DNA of 64,000 nt from Dugong dugon (taxonomy: Eukaryota > Chordata > Mammalia > Sirenia > Dugongidae). This document shows positions 24,311 to 37,010 of the stretch, piece by piece. The notes beneath the pieces were generated by a model. That model ran no database searches. It was not told the origin of the DNA and saw only the letters and a list, made by a program, of their open reading frames with translations. Each line of letters begins with the position of its first letter. Positions within the stretch are counted from its first letter, which is position 1. The DNA is taken from assembly GCA_030035585.1 (NCBI GenBank), contig CM057473.1, positions 13,876,501 through 13,940,500 on the forward strand, given 5' to 3'. The position numbers were made by a program, and so were the translations under genes.

Positions 24311-25008
24311 ACACTGTAGAAACAGGCAGTTTTGATGAGAGTGAAAGAATGTGAGGTCATTTTGCCATCTATCACAGTAGGGTAAGTAAGGAGGTAGTGT
24401 CCCTTCCGGTTTGTATTAACTTGATTTTTTTTTTTTTCCTGTGAAGCCAAATAGCCGTACAGGTGTAGAATATGCAACACATCAAGTCTCATTCACATAT
24501 GTACCATATGTACAATAAATTCAACTTTCTAGCCTTTCAATTCCTTGACCTTTTCATCAAAAATAAGTTTTTATTCTTCTACGTCCCATACTCTGGTATT
24601 GTCATGCATTAGTGTTCATCATTGTCACTTACTGAACAACCTTTAGAAATTTGATTTATGGTATCTATCCTATTCTATGAATTAGAGTTTTATCTTTCTA
24701 ATCTTACTACTTTTAACACTGTTTATCCTCTTCTTATTATCCAGGTTAGATTTTGTGATATATTAATATAATCACTATTTCACATGTAAGTTTAATTTTA
24801 CTCCCATGTTTTCACCTGGGAGTAAGCACTAAATGTGGATAAACTGATTTCTCTAGAAACTGATAACTGCATCTGACCATTTAAATGGGACTAAAGTGCA
24901 CTTGTACACGTGCGTGCGCACACACACACACACACAAAATCATACTGATGGGTCTCTCTTTAAATTTATGAAAACAACATCGGGTGGATATTTACTATAG
25001 TTTGTTGT
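24311..25008. other. Unassigned DNA with a small (CA)n tract
   Basis: Apart from a T-run at 24424-24437 and an imperfect CA repeat at about 24906-24936, nothing is recognised here. Confidence 0.4.
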
Positions 25009-25400
25009 TGATGGTTAACTTTACGTGTCAACTTGGCTAGACTATGGTGGTCAGTTGTTCGGTCAAACACTAGAAGTTTCTGTGAAGGTATTTACATGTG
25101 ATTAATACTTAAATCAGTTGACTCTAAGTAAAGGAGACTACCCTCTATTATGTGGATGGGCCTCATCCATTCAGCTGAAGTATTAAACGGAGGTTTTCCA
25201 AGGGAGCAGGATTCTGCCTCAAGACTGTAAATAACATAGCTTTTTAGAATTCCCAGCCCACTGCCTTGTCTACTGATTTTGAATACAATATTGCCAGAGT
25301 TTCTAGCTTGTCACCTTACTTATGGATTTTGGACTTACCAGTCCCACGATTTTGTGAGACTACACTTCAAAATAAATATTTCATGAACAAAGTGGCCACG
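25009..25400 (+). mobile_element. LTR-like repeat, copy 1
   Basis: It begins 'gttgatggttaactttacg' and contains 'gtgtcaacttggctag', 'gggcctcatccattcagctg', 'attctgcctcaagactgtaa' and a terminal AATAAAT. Many mammalian LTR-class repeats show this plan. I recognise the repeat type but cannot name the family with certainty. A related copy follows at 25542 in the same orientation. Confidence 0.5.
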
Positions 25401-25541
25401 GTGGCAGGACGGGAGGTTACACACACCCTCAGCAAGGTGGACTTCCAAAACTGACCTGCTACAGCCATTGGTGAGTATCCAGTCTGCCAGCAGTAGGGAC
25501 AAATGCTGACTCCCCAGTATAGTACTGTTCTTCAGGGTGAT

Positions 25542-25935
25542 TGCTAAGTGTATGTGTCAACTTGGATAAGCTACGGATTGTTCGATCAAACACTAGATGT
25601 TGCTATGAGTGTTTTTTAACACTTAAACTAGTTGACCTTAGGTAAAGCAGATTATACTCCATAATGTAGGTGGGCATCAACATTTAAAAGCCTTCAGAGA
25701 AAAAACTGAGGTTTCCCAAGAGAGGCAGAGAAGGATTCTGCCTCAAAACTCTAAATAAACACTTACTGCCAGAATTTTCAGCCCATTGCCAAGCCTACTT
25801 GTTGTGGACACAAAATTGCCGGAGTTTCCAGCCTATGCCTAACCTATAGATTTTGGATTTGCCAGCCTCTACACTCTCATGACTTAATTCCTTAAAATAA
25901 ATAAATCTCAATCTGTCTGTCTCTCTTTGTGTGTA
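25542..25935 (+). mobile_element. LTR-like repeat, copy 2
   Basis: It shares the block order of 25009-25400: 'tgtgtcaacttggataagc', 'gatcaaacactagatg', 'aaactgaggtttccc', 'attctgcctcaaaactc', 'gatttgccagcctc' and 'aaaataaataaatc' at the end. The two copies lie only ~140 bp apart. Confidence 0.5.
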
Positions 25936-25952
25936 TATATTTATATATCTAT

Positions 25953-26116
25953 AACCAAAAAACCAAATCCATCGACACTGAGTCAATTCCAACTTATAGT
26001 GACCCTATAGAACAGAGTAAAATTGTCCCATAGGGTTTTCAAGGAATAGCTGGTAGATTTGAACTGCTGATCTTTTGGTTAACAGACAAGCTCTTACCCA
26101 CTGTGCCACCAGGGCT
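25953..26116 (-). mobile_element. AfroSINE, short form, inside a microsatellite
   Basis: The left end is 'aaccaaaaaaccaaatcc' (tail complement) and the right end 'gccaccagggct' (head complement). The SINE splits the TCTG/TA-rich tract that trails the LTR-like repeat. Confidence 0.87.
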
Positions 26117-26190
26117 GTCTGTCTGTCTGTCTGTCCTTCTGTCTCTCTCTCTCTATATATATACATACACATACACATATACATACATAT
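26117..26190 (+). repeat. (GTCT)n / (CT)n / (AT)n / (AC)n compound microsatellite
   Basis: A short run of GTCT units leads into CT, then TA, then ACATAC-type dinucleotide-like tracts. Confidence 0.8.
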
Positions 26191-26744
26191 AATTAAACCA
26201 CTGAAATCACATCTGCCAAGTTGTCATTTTGAATATCTAGTTTAAATTTGGAAACTTTCAACAATATTTTTTAAAATTGATAGATTTCTTCCTCATTAAA
26301 GACTTTCTTCACTTGATCTCTGAGACACAGAAACCTCTTGGTTTTCCATACAATTTACTGGCTACTCCTTTTATTCTTTTCAATCTCTACATACTAGAAT
26401 TTCTTTCCAACCCATAAACAACAGGATTCTTTAACAATCAATCCTCAGAGCTACTTTCTTTCCCTAAATTCACTACTTCCCTAATTATTTCATAATTGTA
26501 CCTCTCCAAATGCACAAATGCAATGCATTCGCCGATTGCTCCTGAATTTATATTGCCAGTCGCCATATCTCCCCAAGCTATTTCTCCAAAATAGAACTTC
26601 AATTTCAACATTCCCATGTGTATGCCATTCTTCTCCATACCACTAAATAACTCCAAAAACCACTCAGTTAATTGAGGGGTGGAAAGGTACTACTCAGCCA
26701 CTTTCATGTCCTCTGTTACTTTCCATACTACATTTTGGGACTCC
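26191..26744. other. Unassigned DNA
   Basis: No recognised element. A minus-strand open frame at 26656-26438 has no known domain and no supporting context. Confidence 0.35.
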
Positions 26745-26755
26745 TTCCAAAATCT

Positions 26756-26907
26756 GGAGCCCTGGTGGTGCAGTGGGTTAAGAGCTCGGCTGTTAACCAA
26801 AAGGACAGCAGTTTGAATCCCCCAGTGGCTTCTCGGAAATCCTATGGGACAATTCTACTCTGTCATACAGGGTGGCTAGAAATTGACTTGACAGCAGTGG
26901 GTTTTGT
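26756..26907 (+). mobile_element. AfroSINE, short form, well preserved head
   Basis: It opens 'ggagccctggtggtgcag', with an A-box-like 'gtggtgcagtggg' and a B-box-like 'agtttgaatcc'. It has the 'ttctactctgtcat' block and a 'ggttttgtttt' tail. Imperfect flanks CTTCCAAAATCT and TTTTCTAAAATTT suggest a target-site duplication. Confidence 0.88.
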
Positions 26908-27297
26908 TTTCTAAAATTTACACCAGATCCAGTGTATCTTCATTACTTCCACCGCCGCTACCTATTCTAGCCACTCGCTTTATTGGACTACTTATCCAGC
27001 CTTCTGTTTTTCTTTTCTTGCTTCTACTCTTTCTTCTTCCCCGGGCATTAAGAGTCATATTTCAGGAATATAAATTTGATCACGCTGTTTTGATTCGGAT
27101 ATCACCCCAACAATGTCCGCCTTCTAATTTCAAATAAGGCACAAACTCTAAGGTATTGTATGATCTCACCCATGCTTACCTTTCCAGCCTCATTTCCCGC
27201 CACTTTTCTGTTTATTCAGCTTGCTCCAACCACATTTGCTCCTTTGCTCCTCTCTTGTATTAGCAATTTGCTGCATGCAGATATGATCTTTTAGCTC
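26908..27297. other. Unassigned pyrimidine-rich DNA
   Basis: The region is CT-rich on the plus strand. No gene or named repeat is supported. Confidence 0.35.
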
Positions 27298-27630
27298 TGT
27301 CTTAGTTTTCTACTGCTTCTGTAACAAAAATGCCACAGGTGGGTAACTTCAAAGAACAGAAATTTATTTTCTCACAGTTCTAGAAGCTAAAAATCCCAAT
27401 CAGGGTCTCAGCTGTGTTGATTCTGCCTTATTGGTTTCTGGCGATCCTCATGTGGCATCTGTGTCTAATCTGCTCTTTTTACAACTCAGAAATGATTAAG
27501 ATTAGTACACTCCCTACACTGATATGTCCTCATTAACATAACAAACAAAAACCTATTTCCAAAACGATTTCGTCCACAAGTAGAGGAGTTAGGATTCCAA
27601 GGCATATTATTAGGAGGACTTCATTGTCAC
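27298..27630 (-). mobile_element. MLT1-like MaLR LTR
   Basis: It contains 'ctactgcttctgtaac', 'agaacagaaatttatttt', 'ctcacagttctagaagc', and a right edge with 'ttaggattccaaggcatat'. The arrangement is a minus-strand MLT1-type LTR and parallels 2194-2795 and 57836-58470. Confidence 0.65.
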
Positions 27631-28318
27631 CACCACGAGGATGCCTGTACGTGGCTGCTCAGTCATTCAGGTGGGTACTTATAAAAGTACAAGTCTTTTT
27701 AACACTTCCTAGTACAATTCATCACAATGAGTTTGTATTTTGGTTTAGTACAACTCACGCCCAGTGGGGAAGGGTATTAATAATTAAATGCTCATCTCTT
27801 ATTGGGCAACTCTGAAACATCTTTTGTATGCTCTTCAGAGGTTTTTTTTCCAGGAATATGCTTCAATTAGCTAATGGGATAGTGGACAAAATAAATTACT
27901 CATTCTTGAATTGATTTTCACTCTTTTCCTGTGCCGTTATTATACTTTTCTTGGCCTCTCACTCTTGTTCCTTAGAACATTTCCCAAACAAACAACATGT
28001 CTGCAAAACTTTTTATTAGACTCTTCTTTCAAGGGAACCCAGACTAAGCTAACTAGTATCAGGAGTGGCTTTTATTGCTTCAGTGAGTAATGTTGTACCA
28101 GAACCCCCCAGTAAGAATCCTATTGCTAGTGGTAAGTGAACTGGTGATAACTATTGGCATGTAATAGCATCATAATTACTAAAATTTTCACAAAGATTGG
28201 ACTGGAATTTGGTACAGATAAAACATAAAGCATTGGTTTTGTACAGTAACTGAACATTTTATCAATATGAGAAAAATAGTCATAACAATAGCTGTTCAAT
28301 TAGCCAAATTTGTTAACA
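27631..28318. other. Unassigned DNA
   Basis: No recognisable gene, RNA or repeat; AT-rich. Confidence 0.35.
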
Positions 28319-28392
28319 GCTTTGTTGTTGTTAGGTGCCTTCGAGTCGGTTTCAACTCACAATGACCCTATGTACAACACAAGGAAATATAA

Positions 28393-28430
28393 GTCAGAAT
28401 CAACTCCAAGGCAACAGGTTTTGGATTGGT
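28393..28430 (+). mobile_element. AfroSINE 3'-end-like fragment inside the RTE
   Basis: The stretch 'agtcagaatcaactcc' followed by 'aaggcaacaggttttgg' matches the AfroSINE 3' end and is absent at this position in the other RTE copies here. Confidence 0.55.
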
Positions 28431-29959
28431 GCCATTTTCACAACCACTGCTATATTTGAGCGCATTGATGCACCCACTGTGTCAGTCAATCTGATTGAGA
28501 GTCTTCCTCATTTTCCCTGACCCTCCACCTTACCAAGCACGATGTCTTTCTCCAGGGATTGGTCCCTCCTAATATCATGCCCAAAGTAAGTGAGACAAAA
28601 CCTCACCATCCTTGCTTCTAAGAAGCTTTATGGCTGTACTTCTTCCAAGATAGGTTTGTTCATTCTTCTGGAAGTCCATGGTATATTCAGTATTCAACAC
28701 CATAATTCAAAGGCATCAATTCTTCTTCAGGTTTCCTTATTCATTCTCCAGCTTTCACATGCATATGAGGCCATAGAAAATACCATGGCTTGGGCCAGGC
28801 GCACCTTAATCCTTAAAGTGACGTTTTTGCTTTTTAACACTTTAAAGAGATCTCTTGCAGCAGGTTTGCCTAATGCAATACATCTTTTGATTTTTTTACT
28901 TCTGCTTCCATGGGTGTTGATTGTGGATCCAAGTAAAATGAAATCCTTGACAACTTCAATCTTTTCTCCTTTTATCATGATATTGCTTATTGGTCCAATT
29001 GTGAGGAGTTTTGTTTTATTTATGTTGAGGTGTAATTCATACTGAAGGCTGTAGTCTTCCTCAGTGTTTCAAGTCCTCTTCACTCAGCAAGCAAATTTGT
29101 GTCATCTGCATATTGCAGATTGTTAGTGACTCTTTCTCCAGTTCTGATGTCCCATTCTTCATGTAGCCCAGTTTCTTGGATTATTTGTTCAGCATAAAGA
29201 TTGAATAAGCATGGTGAAAGGATAGAACCCTGATGCACACCTTTCCTGATTTTAAACCACGCAGTATCCCTTTATTCTGTTTGAACAATTTCATCCTGTC
29301 ATATGTACAGGTTTCACATGAGCACGATTAAGTGTTCTGGAATTCCCATTCTTTGCAATGTTATCCATAATTTGTTATTATCCACACTGTCAAAGGCCTT
29401 TGTGTAGTCAAGAAAACACAGGTAAAGACCTTTCTGGTATTCTCTGCTTTCAGCCATGATCCATCTGACATTAGCAATGATATTACTCTTTTCATGTCTT
29501 CTTCTGAATCTGGCTTGAATTTCTGACAGTTCTCTGCTTCAACCATTTTTTAATTATCTTTAGCAAAATCTTATTTACATGTGATATTAGTGCAACTTGG
29601 ACTTCTTTCCTTCATTACTATTGGTTCTTGATTGTATGCTACCTCTTGAAATGATTGAACATCGATCAAGTCTTTGGTACGGTGACTCTATGTATTCCTT
29701 CCATCTTCTTTTGATGCTTCTTATGTCATTCAATTTTTTGCCCATGGAATCCTACAATACAGCTGCTCAAGGCTTTAATTTTTTCTTCAGTTCTCTCAGC
29801 TTGAGAAATGCCAAGCATGTTCTTCTCTTTTTGTTTTGTAACTCTAGGTCTTTGCATGTTTCATTATAATACTTTGTCTTCTCAAGCTACCCTTTTAAAT
29901 CTTTTGTTCAGCTCTTTTACTTCATCATTTCTTCATTTGCTTTAGATATTCTACGTTCA

Positions 29960-29973
29960 AAAACAAGTTGCAG
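29960..29973 (+). repeat. Target-site duplication of L1-B, left copy
   Basis: AAAACAAGTTGCAG pairs with AAAACTAGTTTCAG at 37024-37037, with two mismatches. Both derive from the RTE sequence into which L1-B inserted. Confidence 0.82.
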
Positions 29974-29980
29974 GTTCCGG

Positions 29981-29990
29981 CAAAATGGCA
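29981..29990 (+). promoter_or_regulatory. YY1-like site at the L1-B 5' end
   Basis: CAAAATGGCA lies eight bases into the element, at the same place as in L1-A and near the position of the YY1 site in human L1. Function is inferred. Confidence 0.42.
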
Positions 29991-30287
29991 GTCTAGGCAG
30001 AAGCACCACGCCGTCCCTCCACAGCAAAGATCTGAAAAACTAAGTCGAACGGAGAATACAACAATCCTGAAACCCTAAAACATCAAATGAAGAGATAAAG
30101 AACTCAGCCAAGCACCAAATGGAGTGAGAAAACTGACAGAGAACAGAGGCGAGGAGAGATTCATGCAGAGGTCCCCTACTAGCTAACGCAGCGTGGATCC
30201 ACCATCTTGGACTCCTATCGGAGACCAGCAAACCGAGGGTACGAGAAAGCAGCCTCACAGAGCTTCCAGCGGGAGACAAAACAACTG

Positions 30288-30838
30288 GTAATTTGTGGTG
30301 CACGCTTTCCCACCCCGAACCCCTTCTCGCCCTGGCTCAGCCTCCTCTGCTTCCTGTGGCCACGGTCTCTTGACCGGGAAGTGCCGGCTGCTTGGATTCC
30401 ACACACCCAAGCGGGCAGCTCTCTGGGTGCCATTTGTTGGCTGCTAGTGTTGCTTTTTTTCCTGTTTCTTTTGATTTCTCACTTACCTCTCGCCACCTCC
30501 CCCTCCTTTCAATCAAGTGCCTGGCTCCGTGAGCCACCTTTGCTTCTTCCTGAGGGGCTGCAGAGCACCGGCAATTTGTGATATACGCTTTCCCACTGTC
30601 TATGCTTCTTCACCTACACTCGTCCCCCTCTGCTTCCCGTGGACACAGTCTTTTGTCTAGAAACACCAGCCCACACTGGCTGGCTCTCTGAGTGCTATTT
30701 GTTGGCTGCTGGTGTTGCCTTTTTTTTTTTTTTCTTACTTCTTTTGATTTCTTGCTTGCCTCTCGCCGCCTCCCCATCATTTTGCTCGACTGCCTGGCTC
30801 CGTGCCCCATCTTTGCTTCTTCCTGAGGGGCTGCGGAG
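30288..30838 (+). repeat. Two tandem ~280-bp monomers in the L1-B 5' UTR
   Basis: The anchor 'atttgtg' followed by '..acgctttcccac' occurs at 30291 and 30574, a period of 283 bp. Both units then carry 'cctctgcttcc', 'acagtctttt/acggtctctt', 'gtgccatttgttggctgct' or its variant, 'ttcttttgatttct' and 'ctttgcttcttcctgagg' in order. These are the same monomers as in L1-A (11587-12118), which shows the repeat is a family trait. Confidence 0.85.
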
Positions 30839-32054
30839 CTCCATTTGAGTGTGAAGCTGCTTCTCGGTCTGGGCTACTGCACTGGTGGGATCCCGGGCCT
30901 TTTGTTCTTTTGTTCGTTTTTAATTGTTTGTCTGTTTTTTTCTCCTTTACTTGAGTTGGGAGCCCTTTCTGGCCAGGCAGAGCTGTGTGGCAAGGAACGC
31001 CCCTTCAGCTTACATAGATGTGCAGAGGGATCCCAGAGAGCATTTATTTTTCCGTTTTTTTTTTTTCCTGTTTTTTGGGGGGGCATTTCTTGTTCTTTTT
31101 TTTTTTTAATTTGTTTGTTTTCTTTTCCCTGTTTTTCCGTTTTTGTCTTTCTTCATTGCTCAGTCTCTCATCTCTCTATATCTTCCTTCTCTTTCTGATC
31201 CCTGAATACCAGGCATTGTATACCTCTACGCCTTCTACCCCGGCTGTATTGCAACACCTGAGAGTGACTTCCCCAGACATCATAGCTGCATCAGTGGGAT
31301 CCATGGGAACTTTGTGGTTCTTTAACCTTTCTGATTTCTATTTATTCATTCTTTCCTTTTCTTCCTCTTGCCCTTTCTGTTTTTCTCCATTTCATCATCT
31401 CTCATCTCTCAGTTCCAACGGCAGGCTCCCCTAGCATTCTTTTTTGTTTGTTTGTATGTTTTTGGCCCCTGTTCCTCTCTCCTCTCTCCCATATCCATCT
31501 TAGCTCCACACATGACAGATAAACAGAAATTAAGGGAATATGTAAAAGTCAAACAAAACTTACAAAAATTATCAAAGGGAATTCTTCAATCTGAGGACAA
31601 ACAGCTTCAGCTCACAGGCAGAACCTCAGATGCAGGATCGTATGAGCCAGATACCAATCTAGGAAATGAACTCTCAAGGACTATCCAAAACCAAAAGAAA
31701 TACAACAGGGAATCAGAGCAGTTAATCAATAAATGACAACAACATCAACACAATAAAAGAGGGAATAAACAGCATAGGTATAGAACCTTCTAATGAAGAC
31801 AAAGGCAAGGCGATACCAAGTAATGGCAGACCGCTTCAAACTTAGAAAGACAAGGGTAAAATTCATGGTAATCACAAAGAAAGTTAACAAACCAACTCCT
31901 AAAAATAAAGATGAAAAACATGAAGTCTCGGAAAAAACAAAACCTACAAAAACAAAAGAAATGAAGAAACAAAATCCACAAACAAAAGTAACTCAGCACA
32001 AGAGTGTAAGAAGAATGAAGAAAACGTCAGCACCACAGAAAAAAGCACTACAAA

Positions 32055-35000
32055 ATGACAGCAACAAATTCACATCTATCAATAATTACACTGCATGTAA
32101 ATGGACTCAATGCACCCATAAAGAGACAGAGAGTGACAGAACCGATAAGAAAACAGGATCCATCAATATGCTGTCTACAAGAGACACACCTTAGAAACAA
32201 AGATGTGAATTTATTAAAAGTCAAAAGGTGGAAAAAAAATATATCAAGCTAACAACTACCAAAAAAGAGCCGGAGTGGCAATTCTAATCTCAGATAAAAT
32301 AGATTTTAAAACAAAATCTACCATAAAAGACAAAGAAGGACACTATATAATGATTAAGGGGATGATCCATCATGAAGACATAACCGTAATTAACATCTAC
32401 ACACCCAATGACAGGGCTCCGAAATACATAAAACAAACTCTAACAACACTGAAAAGAGAAATGGACAGTTCCACTATAATAGGAGGGGACTTCAACACAG
32501 CACTCTCAGTAAAGGACAGAACAACTAAGAAGAAGCTCAGCAAAGATACAGAAGACCTAAAGGGCACAATCAGCCAACTTGACCTCATAAACATATATAG
32601 AACACTCCATCCAACCGCTGCAAAGTACACATTCTTTTCCAATCACATGGAATGTTCTCCAGAATAGACCACATCTTAGGCCACAGAGCAATCCTCAACA
32701 AGATCCAAAATGTTCAGATAATTCAAAGTATCTTCTCTGACCACAATGCCATCAAGGTAGAAACTAACAATAGAAAGAGCAAGGAAAAAAAATCAACTAC
32801 TGAAAAAACTGAATAATATCCTGCTTACACATCACTGCATAATAGAAGAAATCAGAGATGGAATCAAAAAATTCCTAGAATCAAATGAGAATGAAAACAC
32901 ATCATACAAAAACGTTTGGGACACAGCAAAGGCAGTCTTCAGAGGACAATTTATACCAATAGATGCACATATCAAAAAAGGAGAAAGGGACAAAATCAAA
33001 ACATTAACTACAGAACTCAAACAAATAGGAAGAGAACAGCAAAAAAAGCCCACAACCACCAGAAGAAAGGAAATAGTAAAGATCAGAGCAGAAATCAATG
33101 AAATAGAGAACAGAAAAACAATAGAAAGAATCAACAAAATCGACAAACCACTGGCCAGACTGACAAAAGAAAAACAGGACAGGACACAAATAACCCAAAT
33201 AAGAAATGAAATGGGGGACATTACAACAGACCGAACTGAAATAAAAAGGATTATAACGGAGTATTATGAAAAAGTATACTCCAACAAATTTGAAAACCTA
33301 GAGGAAATAGATAAATTTCTAGAAACACACAGCCTACCCAAACTACAACAAAGTGATGTTGAAAATCTGAACAGACCCATAAGAAGAGAAGAGATTGAAA
33401 AGGTAATAAAAAAAACTCCCAATCAAAAAAAGCCCTGGCCCAGAAGGCTTCACTGGACAATTCTACAAAACATTTACAGAAGAGCTTGTACCAGTTCTAC
33501 TCAAGCTATTTCAGAGCATAGAAGAGGAAGCAACACTTCCAAATTCATTCTATGAAGCCAGCATAATGCTGATTCCAAAACCAGGCAAAGACATCACAAA
33601 AAAAGAAAATTACAGACCAATATCTCTCATGAATATAGATGCAAAAATTCTCAACAAAATTCTAGCCAATAGAATTCAGTATCATATCAAAAAAATAATA
33701 CAGCATGACCAAGTAGGATTCATACCAGGTATGCAAGGATGGTTCAACATTAGAAAATCCATCAACATAATCCACCACATAAATAAAAGGAAAGAAAAGA
33801 ATCACATGATCATCTCAATTGACGCAGAAAAGGCATTTGACAAGTCCAACAACAATTCCTGACAAAAACTCTTAATCAAATAGGTACAGAAGGGAAATTT
33901 CTCAACATAATAAAGGGCATCTATGCAAAACCAACAGCCAACATCATTCTTAATGGAGGGAGGCTGAAAACATTCCCCTTGAAAACAGGAACAAGACAAG
34001 GATGCCCTTTATCACCACTCCTATTTAACATTGTGCTGGAAGTTCTAGCTAGAGCAATAAGGCAAGAAAAAGAAATCAAGGGCATCCAAATTGGTAATGA
34101 TGAAGTTAAACTGTCCCTGTTTGCAGATGATATGATACTATACACAGAAAACCCTAAAGACTTCATGAGAAATCTACTGGAACTAATAGAAAGATTCAGC
34201 AGAGTAGCAGGATACAAGATAAACATTCAAAAATCAGTTGGGTTCCTATACACCAGTAACGAGAACGATGAAAAGGAAATCAGGAAAACAATACCATTTT
34301 CAATAGCCCCTCAAAAGATAAAATACTTAGGAATAAATCTGACCAGGGATGTAAAAGACCTATACAAAGAAAACTGCAGAACACTACTGCATGAAACCCA
34401 AAGGGATCTACATAAATGAAAAAACATACCATGCTCACGAATAGGCAGACTCAACATTGTGAAATTGACAATTCTACCCAAAGCAATTTACAAATACAAC
34501 GCAATCCCGATCCAAATACCAACAACATTCTTCAAAGAGATGGACAAACTAATCATTAACTTTATATGGAAAGGGAAGAAGCCCCGAATAAGTAAAGCAC
34601 TACTGAAGAAGAAGAATAAAGTTGGAGGACTCAGACTACCTGACTTCAGAACCTACTATACAGCTGCTGTAGTCAAAATAGCCTGGTACTTGTACAATGA
34701 CAGAGACATTGACCAATGGAACAGAATTGAGAACCCAGATGTAAATCCATCCACCTACGGTTACCTGATCTTTGACAAGGGCCCAAAGTCCACCAAATGG
34801 GGAAAAGACAGTCTTTTTAACAAATGGTGCTGGCAAAACTGGATATCCATTTGTAAAAAAATGAAACAGGACCCATACCTCACACCATATACAAAAACTA
34901 CTTCAAAATGGATCAAAGACCTGAATATAAAGCCTAAAAGTATAAAGTTCATAGAAGAAAAAGTAGGACCAACATTTCAGGCTTTAATACATGGCATTAA

Positions 35001-35846
35001 CAGGATACAAACCATAACCATCAATGCACAAACCCCAACAGATAAGCTAGATAACTGGGATCTTCTAAAAATCAAACATCTATGCTCTTCAAAAGACTTC
35101 ACCAAAAGAGTAAAAAGAGAACCTACAGACTGGGAAAAAATTTTTGGACAGTACAAGTCAGGCAAAGGTCTAATATCCATAATCTACAAGAAAATCTAAC
35201 ACCTCTCCAACAAAAAGACAAATAATCCTATTAAAAAATGGGCAAAGGAAATGAACAGCACTTCACCAAAGAAGACATTCAAATGGCCAACAGACACATG
35301 AGGAAATGCTCGCGATCACTAGCCATTAGAGAAATGCAAATTACAACCACAATGAGATACCATCTCACCCCGGCATTACTGGCAGTAATCAAAAACACTG
35401 GAAATAACAAATGCTGGAGGGGCTGTTGGGAGATCAAAAGTCTTATGCACTGCTGGTGGGAATGCAAAATGATACAACCATTTTGGAAAATGATATGGCA
35501 CTTCCTCAGAAAGCTAGAAATAGACATACCATTCAATCCAGAAATCCCACTCCTAGGAATATATCCTAGAGAAAGAAGAGTCGTCACTCGAATAGACATA
35601 TGCACACCTATGTTCATGGCAGCATTGTTCACAATAGCAAAGCAACGGAAAAAACCTAGACGCCCATCAACAGATGAATGGATAAACAAACTATGGTACA
35701 TATACACAATGGAGTACTATGCAACGAGAAAGAACAACAATGAATCTGTGAAGCATCTCATAACATGGATGAAGCTGGATGACATTATGCTGAGTGACAT
35801 AAGTCAATCACTAAAGGACAAATATTCTATGAGACCTCTATGGTAA
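32055..35846 (+). pseudogene. L1-B ORF2 (endonuclease/reverse transcriptase), disrupted
   Basis: The start codon opens MTATNSHLSIITLHVNGLNA, typical of L1 ORF2p, and the last codons give [10 protein letters not shown] before TAA at 35844-35846. Length is about 1263 codons. The endonuclease keeps GGDFNTAL (near 32485-32508) and the catalytic SDH (32736-32744). A frameshift near 32643, from a base lost relative to L1-A, disrupts the SRIDHI region. The reverse transcriptase keeps FADD at 34120-34131, within a long intact stretch 33979-34419. The C-terminal Cys-rich motif is [18 protein letters not shown] (35412-35465). Other frame breaks lie near 32260, 33555, 33860, 34420 and 35200. The enzyme would nick target DNA and copy RNA, but this copy cannot make it. 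Confidence 0.92.
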
Positions 35847-36671
35847 AAACTGCTGAAAAAGTTCACCCACAAAATGTAATAATCTTTGTTGGTTACCAGG
35901 AATGGGAGGGAGTGGGGGGAAATACTAAATAAGCAATAGATAAGTGGTATCTTGGGTGAAGGGTGAGACGTTACACAGTACAGGGGGAACTAGCACAACC
36001 TATACAAGGAAAGGTCATGGAAGCCCTATAGACACATCCAAACTCCCTGAGGGACTGAATTGCTGGGCGGAGGGCTGTGGGGACCGTGGTCTCGGGGAAC
36101 ATCTAGCTCAGTTGGCATGACACAGCTTATAAGACAATGCTCTACATTCTACCTTGGTGAGTAGTGTCTGGGGTCTTAAAAGCCTATGAGCAGCCATCTA
36201 AGATGCTCCACTGGTCTCATCCCTTCAGGAGCAAGGGAGAATGAAGAGAACAGGATACAAGGAAAAGATCAGTCTGAAGGACTAATTGTCCACAGCTACC
36301 AAGGCCTCCACCGGACTGAGTCCAGTACAGCTAGATGGTGCCTGACTACCACCACTGAGTGCTCTGACCAGGATCACAACAGAGGGCTCTGGACTGAGCT
36401 GGAGAAGGATGTAGAGCATAATTCTAACTCATAAAAAAATACCAGATTTACTGGCCTAAAGGAAACTGGAGAAACCTCAAGAGTATGGCCCCCAGACATC
36501 CTTTTACCTCAGTGATGAAGTTACCTCCGAGGTTCACTGTTCAGCCTTGGAGTGGACAGCCCCGTAAAACCAAATGAGACTAAGAAGGTACAGGAGTCCA
36601 GTGACAAGGGCCAGAAGGCAGAAGGGGACAAGGAATCTGGTGATAGGGAACCCAAGTTTGAGTAAGGATAT

Positions 36672-37010
36672 TGTTGATGTGTTGTGAGATTGTTAACCAT
36701 TGTCATAGGGCAACATTTATAGTAACTGTTAAATGAGAAACTGTTTTGTTCCGTGAGCCTTCATCTTAAGTGAGAATAACAGCACAATTAGAAGAGCATA
36801 GTCAATGTCATTGAACTGTGTATGTAGAAATTTTGAAACGGTGTATCTTTGGCTATGTGTATTTTCACCAAAAAAAAAAAAACGTTGAGATGTTAGAGGG
36901 TTAATATGTTGTGGGGTTGTTAACCAGTGTCATAAAACAACATGTGTACTACTGTTTCATGAGAAACTATTTGTTCTGTAAGCCTTCACCTGAAGTACAA
37001 TAAAACAAAA
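36672..37010 (+). repeat. Duplicated 3' terminus in the L1-B 3' UTR
   Basis: A terminus-like block occurs twice, at 36672-36782 and 36903-37010. Both copies run 'gttgt..g..ttgttaacc', 'gtcat..aacaac', 'tgagaaact', 'tgttc', 'gccttca'. Between them sits a segment resembling the 3' end of ancient L1s, ending in an A-run (36870-36882). L1-A shares the arrangement, but the 1241-1746 fragment does not. Confidence 0.72.
36999..37004 (+). terminator. Polyadenylation signal of L1-B
   Basis: AATAAA lies just before the A-rich tail and at the expected distance from the L1 3' end. Confidence 0.6.

Larger units (their letters stand above)
28319..29973 (-). mobile_element. RTE element, 3' portion (left of the L1-B insertion)
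   Basis: The left end shows the complement of the RTE 3' terminus ('gttgttgttaggtgcc'), followed by the same blocks as the RTE at 47051-50045. Reverse transcriptase remnants are present on the minus strand (for example 28978-28727), broken by frameshifts. L1-B interrupts the element within the block 'agagcaagtttcagagtctc', and it resumes at 37024. A short AfroSINE-like piece replaces part of its 3' UTR near 28393-28430. Confidence 0.9.

Noticed and set aside
26117-26190. CRISPR-like regularly spaced repeats
   Set aside because: The repeat is a dinucleotide/tetranucleotide microsatellite with no spacers, and the window is mammalian.
26756-26830. A genuine tRNA gene
   Set aside because: The A- and B-box-like motifs belong to the head of an AfroSINE. 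No complete cloverleaf is present.
28319-28345. A target-site duplication for the RTE copy that hosts L1-B
   Set aside because: Sequences near 28310 and 37105-37140 share only short, unconvincing matches.
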